Source of the DNA: Nocardioides szechwanensis
GTDB lineage: Bacteria > Actinomycetota > Actinomycetes > Propionibacteriales > Nocardioidaceae
Assembly (NCBI RefSeq): GCF_900103935.1
Contig: NZ_FNIC01000004.1
Coordinates: 1-64,000, forward strand
Reading direction: 5' to 3'
DNA length: 64,000 nucleotides
Shown here: positions 23,597 through 32,543 of the stretch, one piece after another
Position numbering within the stretch: position 1 is the stretch's first letter
Layout: each line of letters begins with the position of its first letter
The notes under the pieces: generated by a model
The model's input: only the letters and a program-made list of their open reading frames with translations
Database searches by the model: none
What the model was told of the DNA's origin: nothing
Program-made: the position numbers and the translations under genes

Positions 23597-26257
23597 TCAG
23601 CGGCGGATCCCGCGGGAGGTGGGTGAAGGAGTCGGGATCGGTTGGGGTGGACGACGAGGACCGTCGCGCAGCACCGCAGCCTGGAGTCCCGCGGCGGGCG
23701 GCTGCGCCTTCGGTCCGTACCGGTCGATGTCGTCCGCGGCTCTCTCGGCGGCGTGCCTGGGCCCGAGGTCGGCGCGGTCGCGGTTGAAGACGTCGACCCA
23801 TTGGCTACGGGCGTCGTCGATCGACTCGGCGACGAGGTGGGCGACGTTGCGGTGGCGGCCACGGGTCATGCCGACGTACGCCGAGGCGGCGCCGGTCGTC
23901 TCGCCGAGTGCGAGGTGGGCTGAGTCGACGGTCTCTCCCTGGGCTCCGTAGGCGGTGGTGGTGAAGGCGAGCTCGACGTGATCGTGGACGTACGCGGCGG
24001 GCAGTGTGCGTTGGCCGGCGCGGCCGGTGACGAGGAGGCTGCCGCCGTCGCCAACCCCGGCCACGGTCCAGGTGTCGCGGTTGGCGACTGCGAGGTCGCG
24101 GTCGTTGCGTCGGGTGGCGACCCGGTCGCCGAGACCGATCGGCTCGCCACGACGCGTGGTGAGTTCACCAGCGCGCTCACCAGGTTGTTCGCGCTCGCCG
24201 TGGCGGCGGTCGCGGATTGCCGCGTTGAGTGCGCCGACCTGGTCGCGGGTGTCGGTGATGACGAGCTGGTCGCCGTCGGCGCCGATCGCGGCAAGGGCTG
24301 CGGTGCGTTCGACCTCGGTGGTGTGGACGACGACCTCGCCTCGTTCGAGGAGTGCGTCGAAGACCTCACCGGACCGCTCACCAGAGCGCATGAGCAGGCT
24401 GAGTTCGGCGTACGCGGGGTCGCTGAACCGGTGGACCGAGTCGAGCTCGTGGTGCGCTTCGGGTGGCACCCAGCGTGCGGCGAGGTCGAGGACCCCGCCG
24501 CGGCCGACGGCCGGCAGTTGGTGGCGGTCGCCGAGGAGCGCCACGACTGCGTGCGCTCGGTCGGCGATGGCGAGCAGCGCGCGGGCGGTGTCCTGGTCGA
24601 GCATGCCGGCCTCGTCGACGAGGAGGACGTCGCCGGGGAGCAGTCGTGCGCGGGCCTCGGGCGCGGCGTCGGTCTGCGACCAGTGCCCGTCCTCGTCCCA
24701 GCGGTAGCCGTGCTGGTGAACGAGCCAGGCGGCGGAGAAGGCGGCGGTGCCGACCTGCTGCTGCGCCGCTTGAGCGGCCTTGAGGGTGGGCGTGACGACC
24801 ACGAGTCGACGATCGGCGTCGTCGAGTACGTCGCGCGCGGCGGCCAGGGTGGTGGTCTTGCCGGTGCCGGCTGCACCTTCGATCACAAGCAGACCGGCGC
24901 GGCCGGCGAGGGCCGCTACGACGCACCGTTGCGCGGGGTCGAGGTGCCCAACGCCGCGGAGCCGGACCGCGTCAGTGACCGGCCGTGCGGAGCGGGCAGC
25001 GATGCTGTCGACCAGGTCGGCTTCGACGGCGAGGACTCGTTCGGACGTCAGGCTGCGGACGTGCTCCGGGACGTCATTGCGTTCCAGCAGGGGCACGCAT
25101 CGTGATCGCGCACGGTCGGCGAGGTCCTCCACCAGCTCCTGCCTGACGGGTCGCTCGGCGACCACGCCGACGGAGGCGATCAGCCGTTCGGCCTCGCCGC
25201 GGATGTCTGCTGCGTTCCATGCCGACCGCTTGGCGCCGAGCCGGGTGAGCACGAGGTCGGCGGCGACGTCGCGGTTGAGCCGGCCGATCTGGAGGCCCGG
25301 CTCTGGCGCGCGGCTGGTCGGGGGCGTGAAGCCGAGGTCGCGCAGTTCGCTGTTCCATGCGGCGACTAGGTCGGCGCCGCTGTGGGGCACGACCTTGTCG
25401 GGTCGTGTGTCCGCCCACGCGCGTCGGTCCCAGGTACGGCGCAGTCGCGGCCCGGGCTCCTGGTCGGGATGCTCGGCTCGCCACGCGGCCTCGTACCGGT
25501 CGACGTTGCGGTTGATCTGTGCAGCGCGCTGGCTGAACCCGCCGACGAACGACGCGAGCTGCTGGATCTCACCGTCGTCGTCGAGGCTGTAGCCGCGGCC
25601 CGCGAGCGCGGCCCGGAACTCGGGGTCGCACATCACGGCGGCGTGACCGATCCCGTTGAGCGCCTCGATGCTGTCGACGACGCCGACCGAGTGCAGTCCA
25701 CGCCACGCGCCGCGTGCGAAGACGCGTGCGTTGATCTGTACGTGGAGGTGACGGTGCGGGTCGCCGGCTCGCGAGGTGTAGTGACGTACGACGGCCGCCT
25801 CGAGCATCTCCACCGGCACCTGCACCTGACGGCCGCGCGGCCCGACCCGGGTAGTGGCGTGCTCAGCCACCCACCCGATCACCTCACCAGCTGCCCTGCA
25901 CAACGCCGCGTCGTACGCCGTCGCGATGTCGGGGTGAAGTGCGGCGGCGAGCGACCAGGACTTCGGCCCGTTGACGACGACCTCGACGAACCGCAACGCG
26001 CGTGCGTCTTCACGCAGCCGCCCCTTGGCCGCGCCGGTCAGCACGTCGTACCCGCCAACCCAGCGCTCGTACGCCGGGCCGTCGAGGTCGCCGACACGCT
26101 GCACCGCTCCGGGACCGGCGATGTAGTGCTCGGCCAGGCCGCTGCCTTCGGCCAGGTAGTAGTCGTCGGCGCGTGAGTGGTCGGCCTCGACGTAGGAGCG
26201 CGCCGCAGCCGCAGAGCCGCGGTAGAACTTCACTCCACCGTGCATCGGCCTCGTCAC
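23597..26257 (-). CDS. MobF-family relaxase (TrwC/TraI-like) with RecD-like helicase domain
   Basis: 886 residues. The TrwC relaxase domain (about 8-300) has N-terminal tyrosines (YYLAEG near residue 33) and the three-histidine metal motif HRHLHVQIN (about 168-176). The helicase part has Walker A GAAGTGKTT (about 466-474), Walker B LLVDEAGMLDQ and the C-terminal UvrD/RecD motif TTTAYGAQGETVDSA. It nicks the transfer origin, stays covalently bound and unwinds the strand. It is shorter than typical TraI proteins. With no coupling protein or type IV secretion gene nearby, the element must borrow a helper's machinery. Confidence 0.93.
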   Translation of the reverse strand: MTRPMHGGVKFYRGSAAAARSYVEADHSRADDYYLAEGSGLAEHYIAGPGAVQRVGDLDGPAYERWVGGYDVLTGAAKGRLREDARALRFVEVVVNGPKSWSLAAALHPDIATAYDAALCRAAGEVIGWVAEHATTRVGPRGRQVQVPVEMLEAAVVRHYTSRAGDPHRHLHVQINARVFARGAWRGLHSVGVVDSIEALNGIGHAAVMCDPEFRAALAGRGYSLDDDGEIQQLASFVGGFSQRAAQINRNVDRYEAAWRAEHPDQEPGPRLRRTWDRRAWADTRPDKVVPHSGADLVAAWNSELRDLGFTPPTSRAPEPGLQIGRLNRDVAADLVLTRLGAKRSAWNAADIRGEAERLIASVGVVAERPVRQELVEDLADRARSRCVPLLERNDVPEHVRSLTSERVLAVEADLVDSIAARSARPVTDAVRLRGVGHLDPAQRCVVAALAGRAGLLVIEGAAGTGKTTTLAAARDVLDDADRRLVVVTPTLKAAQAAQQQVGTAAFSAAWLVHQHGYRWDEDGHWSQTDAAPEARARLLPGDVLLVDEAGMLDQDTARALLAIADRAHAVVALLGDRHQLPAVGRGGVLDLAARWVPPEAHHELDSVHRFSDPAYAELSLLMRSGERSGEVFDALLERGEVVVHTTEVERTAALAAIGADGDQLVITDTRDQVGALNAAIRDRRHGEREQPGERAGELTTRRGEPIGLGDRVATRRNDRDLAVANRDTWTVAGVGDGGSLLVTGRAGQRTLPAAYVHDHVELAFTTTAYGAQGETVDSAHLALGETTGAASAYVGMTRGRHRNVAHLVAESIDDARSQWVDVFNRDRADLGPRHAAERAADDIDRYGPKAQPPAAGLQAAVLRDGPRRPPQPIPTPSPTSRGIRR

Positions 26258-26602
26258 CGCCCGTCACTACTCGTCACCTAGCCTTGAAATGACGCTCGGC
26301 CCACCCCGAGGGGCGGACCGATCTACGGACCTTCGTAGCATGCGTGCCGCTGGATTTGGAAGCTTCGAAGTGCTCCTGGGCACAGCGGTTTCGTGGCTCG
26401 CCGGCCTTCGTCAAAGATCGTCAAGGGCAGCGGGTGGTGGGCCGACGCACCTGCGCTTCAAGTCGTTTCGCGGCTGGGCGAGAGGTTCGACGCTGACGGG
26501 GCGGTAGTCGTTTACTCCCGGGAGCGCAGACACGTTGCTGGAGGTGCGAGTCGCCGGCAGATTCTGCGACACGCAACGATGCTCACGGCCTGCCGGCCCG
26601 GG
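26258..26602. other. Gene-free stretch upstream of the relaxase
   Basis: 344 bases between the relaxase start and the hsdR stop. No credible coding frame. CTACG-GACCTT-CGTAG (26323-26338) and small dyads around 26358-26372 are present. Relaxases often nick just upstream of their own gene, so oriT and the relaxase promoter may be here, but no family nick-site motif is recognisable. Confidence 0.35.
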
Positions 26603-29600
26603 TCACGAGAGTCCTGCATACCGGTCGAAGAAGGCGGCGAGCTTGTCGAGAACGGTCTGCTTCTTGAGCGCGTGGTTGCTGCCAGCCGCGAACCTCGAGA
26701 CGGGCGGCAGGATCTTAGTGACGGCAGTTCCGGCGGTGGGGATCGCGCCGTCGCGGAAGGCGTCGGCCACGAACGCGCGCGTCTCCTCAGGTTCCAGTCC
26801 CTCGGCGAGGATCAGCGCCTCGAGTTCCTCAGTCCTCTTGGCCTCGACGAATCGGCGCCAGTCATCACTCGTGTCCTCGCTGACGTTGACGGAGTCGACG
26901 AAGGCTAAAATGAGGTCGCGCTTGTTGCGCAGGGTGATGCTGGAGTCGATGGCGCGCTGGATGTTCATCAGCGCGGTCATCTCGACGTCGGAGCCGTTGC
27001 CTCGGGCTTCGCGCCACTGCTCGACCAGCAGCAGGATGTAGTCGACATTGACCTCGACCTGCTTGATGAGCTCGATCTCGAAGACTACGTCGTCGTTGAT
27101 CGACTCCTTCTCGGCCGCGTCCTGGCCCCGGAACTCGGCGTACAGGTTGAGGTAAACGCTTCGGTAGTCCTGGAAGTCGCGCTCGCTGAGGATCTCGTGC
27201 CCGGCGAAGTCGTCGAAGGAGACCAGGATGTTGCGTAGTCGCAGGATGGCGCCGAAGAGCGCGATGAACGCCTTCTGCGCAGCCTCACCGACGATCGGCT
27301 GGGAGAGCGGGAACAAGGTCGTGAGGTCGGCGACGAGCCTGGAGTATTCGGCGTAGTACTCGGCGTAGGGCTTGAGTAGGACGATGCCCTTGGCGTCCTT
27401 GTTGCCGAAGAGCGACAGCGCATCGTTGGTGGCCTTTTCCAGGTCTCGGAAGCTGACGATGTTGCCGTAGGTCTTGACGGAGTTGAGGATCCGGTTGGTA
27501 CGCGAGTAGGCCTGGATCAGGCCGTGCTGTCGGAGGTTCTTGTCGACCCACAGGGTGTTCAGGGTAGTGGCGTCGAAGCCCGTCAGGAACATGTTGACGA
27601 CGATCGCGAGGTCGAGCTCACGGTTCTTGAGACGCTGCGACAGGTCCTTGTAGTAGTTCTGGAACCGATCGGCCGACGTGTCGAAGCTCGTACCAAACAT
27701 GACGTTGTAGTCCTGGATCGCGTCTTCGAGGAAGTCACGGGAGCTGGCATCGAGGTCTCCGGTCTCGAACTCTTCTTCCCCCAGGATTCCGCCGTCGAGG
27801 TCCTCGTTGGCGGCGTAGCTGAAGATCAGTCCGACCTTGAGGGGCTGGTATCCCGGGACGGTCTCCTCCCGCTGGCGCTGCGTTTCCTTAAACGCCTGGT
27901 AGTAGCGCTTCGCTGCGTCGATGGACGCGGTCGCGAACATCGAGTTGAACCCGGCGACGCGCTTGTCCCCCAGCCGGTAGGTCGAGTTGCGGCGGGTCTT
28001 CTGATCGAAGTGGTCGAGGACGTAAGACGTCACTGCTCCGACCCGCTCCGGACTCAGCAGAGCTGCCTCGGTGTTGATCGCGGCAACCTGCTTGTCGGTC
28101 AGGGCCGCCGGGATCTTCAGCGTGTTGACGTAGTCGATGCGGAACGGCAGCACGTTCTTGTCATTGATCGCGTCGACGATCGTGTATGTGTGGAGCTTGT
28201 CGCCAAATGCCTGCTCGGTGGTGCGTAACTGTGGGTTCCCGCTTGTCCCCGCGTTCTCGGCGAAGATCGGCGTGCCCGTGAAGCCGAACAGGTTGTAGCG
28301 GCGGAAGACGTTCGTGATGGCCATGTGCATGTCGCCGAACTGACTGCGATGGCACTCATCGAAGATCACCACTACGTGCGAGCCAAACACGTCGTGCCCT
28401 CGCTCATAGCTCACGAATCTGGCGAGCTTCTGGATCGTCGTGACGATGATCCGCGACGTCGGATCCTCGAGCCTTCGTTTGAGGTGCGCGGTGTTGGTGG
28501 TGCCGTCGACCGCGCCCTTCTCGAAGCGGTCGTACTCGCGCTGGGTTTGGTAGTCGAGGTCCTTGCGGTCGACGACGAAAAGTACCTTGTCGACGCTGGT
28601 GAGCTTGCTCGCCAGCTGGGCGGCCTTGAAGCTGGTGAGCGTCTTACCGGACCCGGTGGTGTGCCACACGTAGCCGCCGGCTCCGAGGGTGCCGAGCTTC
28701 TTGTAGTTGGTGGAGGTCTCGATGCGTTGAAGGATCCGCTCGGCCGCGACGATTTGGTACGGACGCATCACCAGCAGGTTGCGGTCGACGTCGAAGACGC
28801 AGTACTTCGTCAGGATGTTGAGCAGCGTGTGCTTCGCGAAGAACGTCTTGGTGAAGCCGGTCAGGTCGGCGATCGCCCGGTTGCTCGCATCGGCCCACCA
28901 GCTCGTGAACTCGAACGTGTTGGACGACTGCTTCCTGCCACGCTTGCCACCGACCGACTCGTTGACGTGGCGCTCGCGGGTGGTGTTGGAGTAGTACTTC
29001 GTCACGGTTCCGTTGCTGATCACAAACAGCTGGACGTACTGGAACAGGCCGGAGTCGGCCCAGAAGCTTTCCCGCTGGTAGCGGTTGATCTGGTTGAAAG
29101 CCTCCCGGATGTCGACCCCGCGGCGCTTGAGTTCGATGTGCACCATCGGCAGCCCGTTGACGAGGACGGTGACGTCGTAGCGGTTCGTGCGCTGAACACC
29201 TGATGCTCGGCCCTCGACCTCGTACTGATTGATGACCTGGAGCCGGTTGTTGTGGATGTTCGTCTTGTCGATCAGGTAGATGTTCTTGGCCGTGCCGTCA
29301 TCGCGCTTGAGGACCCGAACGTGGTCTTCCTGGATGCGGGCCGTCTTCTCGACGATCCCGTCGTTCTTGCCCGCGACGGACTCGTTGAAGAACCGCTGCC
29401 ACTCTGGGTCGGTGAACTCGATCTTGTTCAGCGTTTCGAGTTGGGCGCGAAGGTTGGTCTCCAGCGCTGCCGCACTGACTATCGGCAGATACTCGTAGGC
29501 CTGCCCCTGGAGCAGCTTGACGAACGCCGTTTCCATCTCGGCCTCGCTCTGGTAACCGCTCTCCTTGGAATCCTCCGGCAGAAACTCGGCGACCACCGTG

Positions 29601-29674
29601 CTCTCGTCACTCACCGAGATCGGCTCGAAGTGGGTGGCGCTTCCTGTGACGCCCAGCTCGGGGAACTCGGTCAC
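26603..29674 (-). CDS. hsdR: Type I restriction endonuclease subunit R (HsdR)
   Basis: 1023 residues. The N-terminal nuclease domain has RYD (Asp167) and ELK (Glu181, Lys183), the PD-(D/E)xK core. Superfamily 2 translocase motifs follow: GSGKT (341-345), VVDRKDLD, VTTIQK, DECHRS (439-444) and FTGTPI. The subunit translocates DNA and cuts far from the recognition site when it is unmethylated. It starts inside the end of hsdS with a four-base overlap, the last gene of the hsdM-hsdS-hsdR operon, so its translation depends on full-length reading of hsdS. No frameshift or truncation seen. Confidence 0.95.
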   Translation of the reverse strand: MTEFPELGVTGSATHFEPISVSDESTVVAEFLPEDSKESGYQSEAEMETAFVKLLQGQAYEYLPIVSAAALETNLRAQLETLNKIEFTDPEWQRFFNESVAGKNDGIVEKTARIQEDHVRVLKRDDGTAKNIYLIDKTNIHNNRLQVINQYEVEGRASGVQRTNRYDVTVLVNGLPMVHIELKRRGVDIREAFNQINRYQRESFWADSGLFQYVQLFVISNGTVTKYYSNTTRERHVNESVGGKRGRKQSSNTFEFTSWWADASNRAIADLTGFTKTFFAKHTLLNILTKYCVFDVDRNLLVMRPYQIVAAERILQRIETSTNYKKLGTLGAGGYVWHTTGSGKTLTSFKAAQLASKLTSVDKVLFVVDRKDLDYQTQREYDRFEKGAVDGTTNTAHLKRRLEDPTSRIIVTTIQKLARFVSYERGHDVFGSHVVVIFDECHRSQFGDMHMAITNVFRRYNLFGFTGTPIFAENAGTSGNPQLRTTEQAFGDKLHTYTIVDAINDKNVLPFRIDYVNTLKIPAALTDKQVAAINTEAALLSPERVGAVTSYVLDHFDQKTRRNSTYRLGDKRVAGFNSMFATASIDAAKRYYQAFKETQRQREETVPGYQPLKVGLIFSYAANEDLDGGILGEEEFETGDLDASSRDFLEDAIQDYNVMFGTSFDTSADRFQNYYKDLSQRLKNRELDLAIVVNMFLTGFDATTLNTLWVDKNLRQHGLIQAYSRTNRILNSVKTYGNIVSFRDLEKATNDALSLFGNKDAKGIVLLKPYAEYYAEYSRLVADLTTLFPLSQPIVGEAAQKAFIALFGAILRLRNILVSFDDFAGHEILSERDFQDYRSVYLNLYAEFRGQDAAEKESINDDVVFEIELIKQVEVNVDYILLLVEQWREARGNGSDVEMTALMNIQRAIDSSITLRNKRDLILAFVDSVNVSEDTSDDWRRFVEAKRTEELEALILAEGLEPEETRAFVADAFRDGAIPTAGTAVTKILPPVSRFAAGSNHALKKQTVLDKLAAFFDRYAGLS

Positions 29675-30930
29675 GCTGCTTCCTCGAAAGTGAGCAACTT
29701 GTCCCGGTAGTACTCATATTGCCGACGCCGGGCAGCGATCTCCGCCGGCAGGCCGATCGACAGCTCATTCACAAGTACGTCGAACTTGTCGAGGATCTCG
29801 ACGATCCGCTCCTGCTCCGTCATGGTCGGCACAGGGATTTCGATCTTGCCGAATCCTGCAACGAGCAAGGTGTTGACCTTGGTTCTGGCGATGTACTTCG
29901 CCTTCTCCCGGCGAAACCAACTCGTCTGCATGACGTATGAAACGAACGCTGGGTTGAGCTCGTGTCGGAACGCGTAACTGTGGTCGTGAATCGCCACTGG
30001 TTCATCGCCGAGCCAAGCCACCGCCTTGCCGACATCCTCGACGGTTTCGCCGACATCAACGATCACCACATCCCCAGGTTGGGCATACCGAAGACCAGGG
30101 ATGTCTCGCCGGAGGTGCGACACAACCGACCTCGCGGAGGTACCGAAGTGTGTGTAGATCTCGCCATAGTGGATGCACGGAATGCCAGCGTCCTCGTAGT
30201 CGGTCTTGGTGAACCGCTTACCCCGAATGAATTGACCCAAGTCACTCAACTTCGCCCACCGAACTCTTGCCCGAGAGAGAGAGAGAGAGAGAGAGTCAGC
30301 GCCGAAGGCGAGGAGGGAATCCCGGTAGTGGACGAACTGCTCACGTCGAAGTTCGAGTTCAGCCTCCAACTCGGTCCGAAGCCGGGCCTCAAGATCGGCA
30401 AACTTGTTCAGCACAGCAACCACCTCGCGCTGAACAGCTAGCGGCGGAACTGGGGCAACGATCTTGGAGAGGTTCGTGGCCGATACTCGCGCCAGCTTCG
30501 ACTCGGATGCGAACCGCACCTTCTGGTCATGGAACATCGTCGTCTGGAAGTAGTACGAGATGAAGGTGGGATCGAACCCATGTCGAAAGATGTAGCAGTC
30601 GTCGTGAACTGCCACATCGTCTTCACCAAGCCAGGCAACGGCCTTGCAGACGTCCTGCACGTTCTCGCCGGTTGCCGCAATCACCAGGTCTCCCTGACGT
30701 GCGAGGCGCAAGCTGGACTTCAGATCGGCACCCACAAACCGATTCACCGAAGACGCGGTTGTGCCGTAGTCCGTGTAGATCTCGCCGTAGTGGATAGAGC
30801 CGAGGCCCGACTCCACGTAGTCGACTTTCGTGAAGCGGCGGCCGCGGATGAACTCGCCCAGTTCACCCAACGGGCGATATTCAACGCCATTCGGACACGC
30901 GTCAGCTATAAGGTCGTCGATCCGGCTCAC
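29671..30930 (-). CDS. hsdS: Type I restriction specificity subunit (HsdS), probably phase-variable
   Basis: 419 residues with two target-recognition domains (about 15-165 and 225-370), each followed by a helical spacer (about 165-210 and 370-415). The halves are similar to each other (FIRGRRFTKVDY versus FIRGKRFTKTDY, IHYGEIYT in both), so the half-sites bound may be alike. Residues 213-219 (SLSLSLS) are encoded by a pure CT tract at 30273-30295 right at the junction. A change of one dinucleotide gives a stop after 228 residues, leaving one recognition domain plus a spacer. It overlaps hsdM and hsdR by four bases each. Confidence 0.93.
   Translation of the reverse strand: MSRIDDLIADACPNGVEYRPLGELGEFIRGRRFTKVDYVESGLGSIHYGEIYTDYGTTASSVNRFVGADLKSSLRLARQGDLVIAATGENVQDVCKAVAWLGEDDVAVHDDCYIFRHGFDPTFISYYFQTTMFHDQKVRFASESKLARVSATNLSKIVAPVPPLAVQREVVAVLNKFADLEARLRTELEAELELRREQFVHYRDSLLAFGADSLSLSLSRARVRWAKLSDLGQFIRGKRFTKTDYEDAGIPCIHYGEIYTHFGTSARSVVSHLRRDIPGLRYAQPGDVVIVDVGETVEDVGKAVAWLGDEPVAIHDHSYAFRHELNPAFVSYVMQTSWFRREKAKYIARTKVNTLLVAGFGKIEIPVPTMTEQERIVEILDKFDVLVNELSIGLPAEIAARRRQYEYYRDKLLTFEEAA
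30273..30295. repeat. 23-base GA/CT microsatellite inside hsdS
   Basis: Eleven GA units plus G on the plus strand, read as CT in hsdS. The current count keeps hsdS open. Ten units or twelve units both lead to a stop after 228 residues (16 codons after Asp212), because the shifted frames run into TGA shortly after the tract. Such pure dinucleotide tracts are hotspots for slipped-strand mispairing and very rare in a GC-rich genome. Confidence 0.95.
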
Positions 30931-32501
30931 CGACGGCTCCCTTCAAGGTCAGCGACGATCGCGTCGATCTCGGCACGGACCGTTGTCTGACTCTCGACGA
31001 TGTGACGGATCTCTGCGTTCAACCTCGTGATGTCGACGGCCACCCGGGTGTCCTCGGCCGCGACGTACGAGCTCACCGCGATGTTGTACCCGTTGTCGGC
31101 GATGACCTCGTGGTCGACGAGCTTGGCGAAGTGTGCGACGTCCTCCCGCTTTTCGAAGGCGTCGAGAATGACCTGCTGGCGATCCGTTGTGAGTCTGTTC
31201 TTGTTGCCCTGACGCGTGAATTCTGCGGAGGCATCAATGAACAGGATTCTATTGTCCGCCTTCGACTTCTTGAGAACGAGAACGCAGGTCGCGATCGCCG
31301 TGCCGAAGAAGAGGTCCGGTGGGAGTTGGATGACGGTGTCGACGTAGTTGTTGTCTACGAGCCACTTGCGGATCTTCTGTTCTGCTCCTCCGCGATAGAG
31401 CACGCCGGGATACTCGACGATCGCCGCGGTGCCATTGACGGCGAGCCAGCTCAGGATGTGCATGGTGAACGCGAGGTCTGCCCGTGACTTGGGCGCGAGC
31501 ACGCCGGCTGGTGCGTACCGCGGGTCGTTGATCAGTAGCGGGTTCGCGTCGCCCTCCCATTTGATCGAGTAGGGGGGGTTGGACACGATCGCCTCGAACG
31601 GCTCGTCGTCCCAATGGGCCGGGTCGATCAGGGTGTCGCCGTGTGCGATCTCGAACTTCTCGTACGGGATGTCGTGCAGGAACATGTTGATCCGGCACAG
31701 GTTGTAGGTGGTCAGGTTGACCTCTTGGCCGAAGTAGCCTTGCCGCACCTTGCCGTGTCCGAGGACCTTCTCGTACTTCAGCAGCATCGAGCCCGAGCCG
31801 CAGGCCGGGTCATAGACCTTATTGACCTCGGTCTTGCCGACGACGGTGATCCTGGCCAGGAGCTCCGCGACCTCCTGAGGCGTGTAGTACTCACCACCGG
31901 ACTTGCCGGCCGCAGACGCGTACATCTGCATGAGGTACTCGTAGGCGTCGCCGAACAGGTCGTTGTTGTTCTCCCTGAAGGCACCACCGAGCGGGAGGTC
32001 GCCGATGGCGTCGAGGAGCTTGACGAGCTTCTCGTTGCGCTTGGCCACCGTGGGGCCGAGCTTGCTGCTGTTGACGTCGAGGTCGTCGAAGAGACCCTTG
32101 ATGTCATCCTCGGAGGTCGCGCCTACGGCCGAGCCCTCGATGCTCTTGAAGACACGGCTCAGCGTCTCGTTGAGGTTCTCGTCGTGCCTGGCCTTGGCGC
32201 GGACGTTGGCGAACAGATCCTCCGGGAGGATGTAGAAGCCCTTCTCCTTGACCGTCTCGTCACGGCCGAACTCCGCGTCAGCACGTGCCAGGTTGCGGTA
32301 GTCGAAGCCCTTGTTGCCTGCCAGCCGCTCCTGCTCGTTGAGGTAGACCGTCAGGTTCTCCGAGATGAAGCGGTAGAAGAGCATTCCGAGGACATATGTT
32401 TTGAAGTCCCATCCGTCGACACTGCCGCGAAGATCGGTGGCGATCCGCCAGATGGTCTTGTGTAGCTCCGCGCGCTCCGTTTCCTTCGTCATCTCACCCA
32501 C
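30927..32501 (-). CDS. hsdM: Type I restriction-modification methyltransferase subunit (HsdM)
   Basis: 524 residues. An N-terminal helical domain (to about 165) precedes the adenine methyltransferase domain, with the AdoMet motif DPACGSGSML (231-240) and catalytic NPPY (308-311), both intact. It methylates adenine in the site chosen by HsdS. First gene of the operon; its stop overlaps the hsdS start (GTGA). A second Met at residue 4 (MTKETE) is an equally good start. About 40 bases separate it from the DUF262 gene upstream on the same strand. Confidence 0.95.
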   Translation of the reverse strand: MGEMTKETERAELHKTIWRIATDLRGSVDGWDFKTYVLGMLFYRFISENLTVYLNEQERLAGNKGFDYRNLARADAEFGRDETVKEKGFYILPEDLFANVRAKARHDENLNETLSRVFKSIEGSAVGATSEDDIKGLFDDLDVNSSKLGPTVAKRNEKLVKLLDAIGDLPLGGAFRENNNDLFGDAYEYLMQMYASAAGKSGGEYYTPQEVAELLARITVVGKTEVNKVYDPACGSGSMLLKYEKVLGHGKVRQGYFGQEVNLTTYNLCRINMFLHDIPYEKFEIAHGDTLIDPAHWDDEPFEAIVSNPPYSIKWEGDANPLLINDPRYAPAGVLAPKSRADLAFTMHILSWLAVNGTAAIVEYPGVLYRGGAEQKIRKWLVDNNYVDTVIQLPPDLFFGTAIATCVLVLKKSKADNRILFIDASAEFTRQGNKNRLTTDRQQVILDAFEKREDVAHFAKLVDHEVIADNGYNIAVSSYVAAEDTRVAVDITRLNAEIRHIVESQTTVRAEIDAIVADLEGSRR

Positions 32502-32543
32502 GCGCGGATTCTCTCAATGGCCCCGTAGACGGGTGAACAGCGG

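Noticed and set aside
26289..26908. Short plus-strand frames between the relaxase and hsdR genes
   Set aside because: Arg/Ser-rich, without ribosome sites, and partly opposite hsdR.
30273..30295. GA tract considered as a CRISPR or assembly artefact
   Set aside because: No spacers are present, and the tract keeps the reading frame open at a functionally meaningful junction; a sequencing error in unit number remains possible but not the tract itself.
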